Source of the DNA: Bacteroidales bacterium
Lineage (GTDB): Bacteria; Bacteroidota; Bacteroidia; Bacteroidales; UBA932
DNA: 6,232 nt
Assembly (NCBI GenBank): GCA_023230265.1
Contig: JALNXR010000129.1
Span: forward strand, 1-6,232
Direction of reading: 5' to 3'
The notes under the pieces were generated by a model. That model searched no databases, was not told where the DNA came from, and worked only from the letters and a program-made list of their open reading frames with translations. This document shows positions 1 to 5,099 of this stretch, piece by piece (positions within the stretch are counted from its first letter, which is position 1; each line of letters begins with the position of its first letter). Position numbers and translations under genes: made by a program.

Positions 1-1069
1 CCGGAAGCATCTTAATTACCAAACCGGCAGCTTCGCTATTTTTCAGATCAACTGCCAGAAGAAGGCCCGACGCTCTTATCTCCTTCACCATGCTGTGTGC
101 GCTCAAAGAATCGGAGAATCTCCGGGATCTCTCCTCAACCCTGGCGATCCAATCTTCACGCAGAAGTATCCTGAGAGCGGCAAGTGCAGCTGCACAGGAA
201 ACCGGATGTCCGCCGAATGTTGTTATGTGCCCCAAAGAGGGATTGCTTTTAAAACAATCCATTATCTCAGAAGACGTTACCAGTGCTCCAAGTGGCATTC
301 CGCCTCCCAACGCTTTAGCGAAGATAACTATATCCGGAATAACTTTGTACTTTTCAAGTGCAAAAAGTTTTCCACACCGTCCAAAGCCAGTCTGGATCTC
401 ATCAAAGATGAGCAGAGTACCGCACTCATTGCATCTCTGCCGCAGCTTCTCAAGATATCCGGCTGAGGGAAGGATGACACCGGCTTCACCCTGGACAGGT
501 TCAATTATAACGCATGCTGTCCTGCCCGTAATCATGGAGAGATCCTCCTCAGAGTTAAACCTGATATGAGATATCCCGGGAAGCAAAGGCCGGAAGGCTC
601 TCTTGTACTCCTGATCGCTCATAAGGCTGATTGCACCGTGAGTGCTGCCATGGTAGCAGTTGCGGCAGGAGATGATCTCCCTTCTTCCGGTATACCTTTT
701 TGCCAGCTTTAAGGCAGCCTCTGCGGCTTCGCTGCCTGAATTCACATAATATACAACCTGCAGGGAAGGTGGGAGAAGAGATGTTAAAAGTTGTGCATGC
801 TCTATCTGAGGGTTTTGTATAACCTCCCCGTACACCATCAGATGCATATGACTCTCTGCCTGTTTTACGACAGCATCGGTAACCTCCGGATTGGAGTGGC
901 CCACATTGGAGACAGAGACTCCTGATACAAGGTCCAGATAACTTTTTCCATTGGGTCCATACAGAAAAACCCCCTTGGCTTTAAGAATTTCAATTCCTAA
1001 AGGGGTGGGGGAAGTTTGTCCTAAATGCCTGAAAAATAATTCCCTTGAAGTATAGGACCAGGAATCCAT
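1..1069 (-). CDS. Class III PLP-dependent aminotransferase (aspartate aminotransferase family), C-terminus cut off by window edge
   Basis: A cytoplasmic fold-type I transaminase. The frame opens at ATG 1069 and runs without a stop through 356 codons to the window edge; homologues are usually around 390-400 residues, so only the last few dozen are missing. Visible PLP-site motifs are NSGSEAAEAALKLAKRYTGR (110-129; the GSE region binds cofactor phosphate), YHGSTHGA (139-146), LIFDEIQTGFGR (220-231; D223 should pair with the pyridine nitrogen), AKALGGGMPLGA (251-262; K252 is the predicted Schiff-base lysine) and HITTFGGHP (281-289). The block LMVYGEVIQNPQ (77-88) fits the Bacteroidetes group usually annotated as an aspartate aminotransferase family protein. 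Acetylornithine aminotransferase (ArgD) is the nearest well-known relative, but ArgD normally has FHGRT where this protein has YHGST, and no arg genes lie nearby. The amino donor and acceptor therefore stay open. Its ATG follows the upstream gene's stop after 3 bases, implying translational coupling. Class III family is near certain; substrate is unknown. Confidence 0.93.
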   Translation of the reverse strand, partial: MDSWSYTSRELFFRHLGQTSPTPLGIEILKAKGVFLYGPNGKSYLDLVSGVSVSNVGHSNPEVTDAVVKQAESHMHLMVYGEVIQNPQIEHAQLLTSLLPPSLQVVYYVNSGSEAAEAALKLAKRYTGRREIISCRNCYHGSTHGAISLMSDQEYKRAFRPLLPGISHIRFNSEEDLSMITGRTACVIIEPVQGEAGVILPSAGYLEKLRQRCNECGTLLIFDEIQTGFGRCGKLFALEKYKVIPDIVIFAKALGGGMPLGALVTSSEIMDCFKSNPSLGHITTFGGHPVSCAAALAALRILLREDWIARVEERSRRFSDSLSAHSMVKEIRASGLLLAVDLKNSEAAGLVIKMLP

Positions 1070-1072
1070 GGC

Positions 1073-1885
1073 CTATTTTTCAAACTCGGCACTAACCAGT
1101 ATCCGGCCGCAATACTCGCAGACGATAATTTTTTTATTTGACGAAATGTCAAGTTGTCTCTGAGGTGGTATCTTGTTGAAGCATCCGGCGCAGGCATCTC
1201 TTCTGACAGTCACCACAGCCAATCCGTTTCTGGCATTTTGCCTTACTTTTTTGTAAGCTGCCAGCATTCTTGCATCTATCTGTGATGATATCTCCTCTGA
1301 TTTTTTCAACAGATCCTCCTCTTCGATAGCTGTTTCGGAAACTATTGATTCGAGCTCTTTCTTCTTGATCTCCAGATCAATAGCCCTCTCTTTGACATCC
1401 TCGGATGCCTTTATGATCGCCTCTTTCTTCTCTGCAAGCATAAGCCCCTTCTCTCTTATTAGCTTGTCAGAATGCTGAACCTCCAGCTCCTGGTATTCAA
1501 TCTCTTTTGAGAGAGAGTCATACTCCCTGTTGTTCTTGACATTGTTCTGCTGGCTGGTATATTTCTCTATCAGCAATTTTGCATTCTCCAGGTCTATCTT
1601 CTTCTGAGCAATGGACTTCTCTATATCCTTCTGCTCAGTCTGAAGGTTTTCCAGCCTGGTTTTGAGTCCCTGAATATCATCCTCCAGATCCTGCACTTCA
1701 AGGGGAAGTTCCCCCCTGAGAAGATGTATCTGGTCTATCTTGGAATCTGTAAGCTGGAGTTGGTAAAGAAGGTGAAGTTTTGTCTCCATGCTCAGGTCGC
1801 TCTCGCTACCCGATTTCTGAAGTGATATAAATGTACCTCCGTCGAGAGGAGGTTCAATAGTGCTTTTTGTCTTAGCTGTTGCCAT
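1073..1885 (-). CDS. Coiled-coil protein with C-terminal C4 zinc ribbon (COG1579 / CdsZ-like)
   Basis: A 270-residue predicted cytoplasmic protein. Residues 1-32 are a low-complexity, probably disordered tail. Residues about 35-210 are charged, heptad-rich helix expected to form a long antiparallel coiled coil. Residues 228-264 form a zinc ribbon with ligands C232, C235 (CAGC) and C256, C259 (CEYC). The segment NNREYDSLSKEIE (118-130), at the coiled-coil turn, is a hallmark of this family. Characterised relatives are Chlamydia CT398/CdsZ and Helicobacter HP0958/FlgZ, which contact RpoN or secretion and flagellar parts; no such system is visible here, so that role should not be transferred. 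There is no signal peptide or membrane segment. ATG 1885 is the only start that includes the tail; Met33 is a possible alternative that removes it. The gene begins 8 bases after the Nif3 stop and ends 3 bases before the aminotransferase start. Family assignment is firm; molecular function is unknown. Confidence 0.93.
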   Translation of the reverse strand: MATAKTKSTIEPPLDGGTFISLQKSGSESDLSMETKLHLLYQLQLTDSKIDQIHLLRGELPLEVQDLEDDIQGLKTRLENLQTEQKDIEKSIAQKKIDLENAKLLIEKYTSQQNNVKNNREYDSLSKEIEYQELEVQHSDKLIREKGLMLAEKKEAIIKASEDVKERAIDLEIKKKELESIVSETAIEEEDLLKKSEEISSQIDARMLAAYKKVRQNARNGLAVVTVRRDACAGCFNKIPPQRQLDISSNKKIIVCEYCGRILVSAEFEK

Positions 1886-1893
1886 AATCTGTA

Positions 1894-2706
1894 TCAGTAG
1901 TATTGTATGGGATTAATATTATTCTTTGCTATTGAAACTGTAAAGTTAGGAAATTTTTTGTTAAGGATGGATTTCATCAAATCGAGCACACCGTTTTCAC
2001 TCTCAAAATGTCCAATATCCATTATTGCAGTCTTTCCCTCTCTAAAGAAGTGGTGATAGGATATATCAGAGGTTATAAACAGATCAGCACCAGCCTGTTC
2101 GGCATTGTTTATAAGTGAAGAACCGCTTCCCCCGCAGAGAGCAACCCGGCTTACCCTTTCACCATGGTTCCGGGAGCATTTCACAACCTTTATTCCAAAT
2201 CTCTCTTTGACGTGCTTTATGAATCCGGCAAATTCCACAGGAGCGGGAAGATTGCCAATTACTCCCAGCCCAAAAGATGTCTCCCTGTCTGAGGAGAGGA
2301 GCTCCACGGATGTGAGATTTAGTTTTTCAGCCATCATTCCGCTAACTCCCTGAGTTACCCTATCCATGTTGGTATGTGCAGAATAGATCACCAGATCATT
2401 TTTAACAGCTTTCAGTATCATCCTCCCAACTGCCTCACCGGGAGATATCAGCTTTAGAGGGCTAAAAATCAGGGGATGATGGGTAACAATCATATTTGCT
2501 CCGGAAGATATTGTCTCATCTATTACATCCTGAGTGCAATCAAGTGAGAGTACCACCCCCCGGACACTCATCTGAGGATCTCCCACAGAGAGACCTGTGT
2601 TGTCCCACTCCTCCTTTGCGTAAAGCGGGGCAAACTCCTCCAATGCTGTAATAATTTCTGATGCCTTTAAAACCGGTGAATTCTTCATCTTAAGAGATTC
2701 TTTCAT
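1894..2706 (-). CDS. Nif3/YbgI-type dinuclear metal centre protein (GTP cyclohydrolase I type 2 homologue)
   Basis: A 270-residue cytoplasmic protein of the Nif3/DUF34 family, whose members form toroidal hexamers with two metal ions per subunit. Counting from ATG 2706, predicted metal ligands match those of E. coli YbgI: H76 and H77 (in VTHHPLIF), D115 (in SAHTNMD), H233 and E237 (in DIGHFESE). Other family blocks are EEWDNTGLSVG near 32-42, VALCGGSGSSLI near 188-199 and the C-terminal NINPIQYY. It is the short form: nothing is inserted between MAEKLNL and the FGLGVIGNLP segment, where long members such as B. subtilis YqfO carry a PII-like domain. The frame extends to TTG 2712, which would overlap the MerR stop. 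I preferred ATG 2706, 2 bases after that stop; ATG 2688 is also possible. The biochemical role of the family is unsettled despite the GTP cyclohydrolase label. All metal residues are intact, so it is probably functional. Confidence 0.95.
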   Translation of the reverse strand: MKESLKMKNSPVLKASEIITALEEFAPLYAKEEWDNTGLSVGDPQMSVRGVVLSLDCTQDVIDETISSGANMIVTHHPLIFSPLKLISPGEAVGRMILKAVKNDLVIYSAHTNMDRVTQGVSGMMAEKLNLTSVELLSSDRETSFGLGVIGNLPAPVEFAGFIKHVKERFGIKVVKCSRNHGERVSRVALCGGSGSSLINNAEQAGADLFITSDISYHHFFREGKTAIMDIGHFESENGVLDLMKSILNKKFPNFTVSIAKNNINPIQYY

Positions 2707-2708
2707 GA

Positions 2709-3047
2709 TCAAAGAGAATCAGATATCTCCAACAGCTTGGATTTAATATTGTTAAGAGTGGAAATAACATCTACTCTCCTGTCCTCCCCTGTTTTGTTAT
2801 CCTTCATCCTTTTGGCAGCACCCTCCAGTGTCATTCCTCTCTCTTTGACAAGATAGTGGATTATCCTGAAGTTGGAGAGATCCTCTGCAGTGAAGAGCCT
2901 GTTTCCCTTCTTGTTCCTGGCGGGTTTGATATACTCCGGAAATTTCTGTGCCCAGAAACGGACCAGGGAGGTGCTCTCCCCCAGAATTTCTGCAACCTCT
3001 CCGATAGGATAGTACAGTTTCTCTATTTTAAACTCTTTGTATGGCAT
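2709..3047 (-). CDS. Small MerR-type helix-turn-helix DNA-binding protein
   Basis: A 112-residue predicted transcription regulator. From ATG 3047, the MerR helix-turn-helix occupies about residues 12-32 (YYPIGEVAEILG followed by STSLVRFW), the wing follows with KKGNRLFTAEDL (46-57), and the next helices include YLVKERGMTLEGAAKRMK (65-82). Residues about 93-108 could be a short dimerisation coiled coil. There are no cysteines and no C-terminal ligand domain, which argues against metal, redox or drug sensing as in classical MerR, SoxR or BmrR; it is the minimal type. The opening MPYKEFKIEKLYYPIGEVAE is typical of Bacteroidetes homologues and decides the start against TTG 3056 three codons upstream. 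The gene sits between the second M23 peptidase (27-base gap) and Nif3 (2-base gap), so it is probably co-transcribed. Its target is unknown; autoregulation of this operon is one possibility, given the dyad just upstream. Confidence 0.92.
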   Translation of the reverse strand: MPYKEFKIEKLYYPIGEVAEILGESTSLVRFWAQKFPEYIKPARNKKGNRLFTAEDLSNFRIIHYLVKERGMTLEGAAKRMKDNKTGEDRRVDVISTLNNIKSKLLEISDSL

Positions 3048-3050
3048 AAT

Positions 3051-3080
3051 GATCAATATTTACTGTTAATACTATTAATC
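3051..3080 (-). promoter_or_regulatory. AT-rich dyad before the MerR gene (possible operator)
   Basis: Between the second M23 gene and the MerR gene there is an 8-base inverted repeat: on the minus strand GATTAATA (3080-3073) and TATTGATC (3058-3051), 7 of 8 positions complementary plus a G-U pair if RNA. A separate perfect 13-base palindrome, TTAATA-C-TATTAA (3066-3078, plus strand), overlaps the upstream arm and includes the M23 stop codon. Position and symmetry would suit an autoregulatory site for the MerR protein, but AT-rich dyads arise readily by chance. Function is inferred. Confidence 0.3.
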
Positions 3081-4028
3081 CAAAGACTGCCCGTTACTCT
3101 CTGCGTTAATTTTCATCTCCCTGAAACTCCCGGGTGTTAGTTCCGCAAAAAAGTAACTTACAGGGTCGAGCACCTCCCCGTTGAGAGTCACCTCGTAGTG
3201 AAGATGCGGGGCGAATGACAATCCGCTGTTGCCCACTCTTCCTATCACCGCTCCCTGTTTTACGGGCTGAGACTCCCTTACCAGAATATCTCCAAGGTGT
3301 GCATAATATGTTTTGTAACCATAAGCGTGTCTTATAGTGATCTGATTACCCCTTCCCCTGTCCGATTTAATTACATCCTCCACAACTCCGTCCGCAGCTG
3401 TCCTCACCTGTGTTCCCAGCGGTGACAGAATATCGAGTCCGGGATGGTCCACAGGAGTTTTGTAAAACGGATGAATTTTTCTTCCTGCTCCTGCCCCGGC
3501 CTGTGATGGGCTGATATTGCTCACCGGAAGCACAGATGGTATGGATGTAAGATTCTTCATTGTGTCCAGAATTTTAAAAATTTCATCAATTTTTTTCCTC
3601 TGGTTATTTACAAGAACCTCCATCTTTGAGTTTCTCAGAGTTGTAAGGTGTACCAGTGTTATATCGCTGGTAGAGTCAATTCTGGAGTACAGAGAGGAGA
3701 TATTGTGATCCTGGAAAATATCCGGGGGGTTGGATTTGAAAAGATTACGGTATATCTCCTGGTCTCTGGCCTTTAGATCCACAATTACCTTGTCCAGTAT
3801 CTCCATCTTCTCAGCCACCTTTTTATACTCCTGCTCCATAAGCTGGTTCTGCCGGATTATCAACTCCTCCCGTTTTGTATTTAAGATCAGGGCAAATACA
3901 ATATAATACAAAACCGCCAGGAGTACAGATGTAATAAAAAAGCGCAGAGCCACTGATAATTTGCCCCTGATACCCAGCTTGTCTTCCACAAATCTGAGCT
4001 GTTCTTTATTGAATTTGTATTTACTCAT
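3075..4028 (-). CDS. Membrane-anchored M23 (LytM-type) peptidase, second of a tandem pair
   Basis: A 317-residue predicted peptidoglycan endopeptidase. A short cytoplasmic N-terminus (1-28) is followed by one membrane helix (about 29-50), a charged probable coiled coil (about 52-90), a variable linker (95-180) and a C-terminal M23 domain (about 183-293). Predicted zinc ligands are H195 and D199 (HPGLD) and H277 (HLHYEV); catalytic histidines would be H244 (YYAHL) and H275. All are present, so it should be an active enzyme acting on periplasmic peptidoglycan from the inner membrane. It is paralogous to the gene just upstream: both begin with a KYKFN or RYKFN motif, both have a helix then coiled coil, and RDQEIYRNLF (88-97) aligns with RDNYVYRPVF in the partner. 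The FGYRPDPF motif of the partner is AGRKIHPF here, and the linker differs strongly. ATG 4028 lies 9 bases after the partner's stop. A non-hydrolytic or regulatory LytM role cannot be excluded. Confidence 0.94.
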   Translation of the reverse strand: MSKYKFNKEQLRFVEDKLGIRGKLSVALRFFITSVLLAVLYYIVFALILNTKREELIIRQNQLMEQEYKKVAEKMEILDKVIVDLKARDQEIYRNLFKSNPPDIFQDHNISSLYSRIDSTSDITLVHLTTLRNSKMEVLVNNQRKKIDEIFKILDTMKNLTSIPSVLPVSNISPSQAGAGAGRKIHPFYKTPVDHPGLDILSPLGTQVRTAADGVVEDVIKSDRGRGNQITIRHAYGYKTYYAHLGDILVRESQPVKQGAVIGRVGNSGLSFAPHLHYEVTLNGEVLDPVSYFFAELTPGSFREMKINAESNGQSLD

Positions 4029-4036
4029 AATAAAGT

Positions 4037-4055
4037 GTTAACCCCTGGGGCTAAC
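4037..4055 (-). other. Intercistronic RNA hairpin over the stop codon of the first M23 gene
   Basis: On the minus-strand transcript GUUAGCCCCAGGGGUUAAC can fold into an 8-pair stem (one G-U pair) closed by a CAG triloop. It spans the last codons (VSPRG) and TAA stop of the first M23 gene, ending 8 bases before the ATG of the second. No run of U follows (ACUUUAUU), so it does not look like an intrinsic terminator. It could adjust translational coupling, mRNA stability or the dose of the two peptidases. The symmetry is visible in the sequence; the function is inferred. Confidence 0.45.
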
Positions 4056-5000
4056 AAGAGCCCTGAACTCTTCGGCCCCGATATCTCTATTATAGTAGTT
4101 GAGCGGATTAACCGGTCTGTTTCTGTAAATTACTTCGTAGTGTAGATGAGGACCTCTTGATCTCCCGGTGTTGCCCATCAGACCGATTTGCTCACCCCTG
4201 ACAACCATCCTGCCCATAGATATCAGGGCATTTTTGAGATGTGCATATCTTGTTTTATATCCAAAACCGTGGTCAACAATAATAAAATTTCCGTAACCGA
4301 AAAAGTCATAACCAATTTCCACAACCTTTCCGTTACCTGTAACATATACCGGATCCCCCTGTTTGCCGGAAATGTCTATGCCGTTATGCATTCTGTAAAC
4401 TCCGTTGAAGGGATCAGGCCTGTATCCAAAGCTGCTTGAAAATCTGATTTTTGGGGAAGTAATGTCCACAGGCGGGATTGCAGGAACGCAGAGTGCAAGT
4501 TCATCTGCATTCTTAGCCAAAGTGTTAACCTCATCAAAAGACTTGGATTGCAGAAAAGCCTTTTTATACAGTATATCCATGTTTTCTGCAGTCCTGGAAA
4601 GAATACCCGAGCGGTCAAAGCTCTTTAGATAGGAGTATCTGTCCACCCCGCCGAAACCGGCCGCTCTTACCTCAGAGGGGATCTCCTCCATACCGAAAAC
4701 CGGTCTGTAAACATAGTTATCCCTCATCTCCAGTGCCACAAGAGAGTGGTTGATCTCCTCAAACCTCTTGTTCATCAATTCCAGTTTATTTGCAAGATCC
4801 TCAGACTTTCTCATAAGGGAGATCATCTTTGGACTCTCCAGTTTGAAATATTCTGAGTATATTGCATAATAACCTAATGAGAGAGCAACGGTAAGCAGAA
4901 ATAACAGAAAATTCCTTGACAATCTTACCTTTGCAGGGATCTTGTGAAGTTCATACGCTAAAGTTTCCGGATTAAATTTATATCTGCGTTTTCTGGGCAT
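4038..5000 (-). CDS. Membrane-anchored M23 (LytM-type) peptidase, first gene of the operon
   Basis: A 320-residue predicted zinc peptidoglycan hydrolase. A basic N-terminus (MPRKRRYKFN) precedes a single membrane helix at about 30-48, which orients the rest into the periplasm. Residues 55-90 are a probable coiled coil, and RDNYVYRPVFGMEEIP (93-108) with AAGFGGVDRY (113-122) form a linker block seen in Bacteroidetes members of this family. The M23 domain covers about 186-303: FGYRPDPF (191-198), zinc ligands H205 and D209 (HNGID) and H287 (HLHYEV), and catalytic histidines H254 (YAHL) and H285. All catalytic residues are intact. The likely role is cleavage of peptide cross-links in peptidoglycan during growth or division; the exact bond is not predictable. 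It is the promoter-proximal gene of the minus-strand cluster, starting 99 bases from the divergent alaS. ATG 5000 is the only plausible start, since the basic N-terminus and helix follow it directly. Confidence 0.95.
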   Translation of the reverse strand: MPRKRRYKFNPETLAYELHKIPAKVRLSRNFLLFLLTVALSLGYYAIYSEYFKLESPKMISLMRKSEDLANKLELMNKRFEEINHSLVALEMRDNYVYRPVFGMEEIPSEVRAAGFGGVDRYSYLKSFDRSGILSRTAENMDILYKKAFLQSKSFDEVNTLAKNADELALCVPAIPPVDITSPKIRFSSSFGYRPDPFNGVYRMHNGIDISGKQGDPVYVTGNGKVVEIGYDFFGYGNFIIVDHGFGYKTRYAHLKNALISMGRMVVRGEQIGLMGNTGRSRGPHLHYEVIYRNRPVNPLNYYNRDIGAEEFRALVSPRG

Positions 5001-5027
5001 TAATAAATCTTAAGGTATTATTTCCCG

Positions 5028-5035
5028 CAAATTTA
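5028..5035 (-). promoter_or_regulatory. Candidate Bacteroidetes -7 promoter element for the six-gene operon
   Basis: The minus strand reads TAAATTTG, an exact match to the Bacteroidetes -7 consensus TAnnTTTG, 27 bases before ATG 5000. No clear TTTG -33 element is found 19-21 bases upstream, so the match rests on one box in an AT-rich region. Its place just ahead of the first gene of the cluster supports it. Confidence 0.45.
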
Positions 5036-5055
5036 ATTAATTTTAATAAAAAACC

Positions 5056-5063
5056 TATTTTTG
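5056..5063 (+). promoter_or_regulatory. Candidate Bacteroidetes -7 promoter element for alaS
   Basis: TATTTTTG matches the Bacteroidetes -7 consensus TAnnTTTG exactly and ends 36 bases before the alaS ATG. A degenerate -33-like TTTA lies at 5032-5035, a 20-base spacer away. Transcription would start near 5069-5071, giving an untranslated leader of about 30 bases. The leader shows no clear Shine-Dalgarno sequence, as is common in this phylum, and no T-box or other riboswitch would fit in it. Confidence 0.5.
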
Positions 5064-5099
5064 TGATTCATTTTAGTATCCTCAAATTCAATTTAAGAT

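Noticed and set aside
90..569. Plus-strand open frames (159 residues at 90-569 and 123 residues at 95-466)
   Set aside because: They lie antisense to the well-supported aminotransferase, which shows conserved PLP motifs throughout; the plus-strand translations have no recognisable domain.
1894..2712. TTG start at 2712 for Nif3, overlapping the MerR stop by 4 bases
   Set aside because: A TTGA overlap is possible, but ATG 2706 two bases after the stop is the stronger start codon with the same coupling.
2709..3056. TTG start at 3056 for the MerR gene (115 residues)
   Set aside because: ATG 3047 gives the MPYKEFKIEKLYY opening typical of the family; the three extra residues have no support.
2105..3140. 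Plus-strand open frames at 2105-2353 and 2856-3140
   Set aside because: They are antisense to the Nif3, MerR and M23 coding sequences and show no domain or start context.
4037..4055. Intrinsic terminator after the first M23 gene
   Set aside because: The stem is not followed by a U-run, and the next gene begins 8 bases later in the same direction.
3517..4632. Open frames at 3517-3708, 4188-4439 and 4405-4632 (plus) and 4376-4618 (minus)
   Set aside because: All overlap the two M23 genes in other frames; the intact catalytic motifs identify the M23 frame as real.
5033..5040. TTAATTAA palindrome in the divergent gap as an operator
   Set aside because: The symmetry stops at 8 bases in a very AT-rich stretch, so it is not distinguishable from chance.
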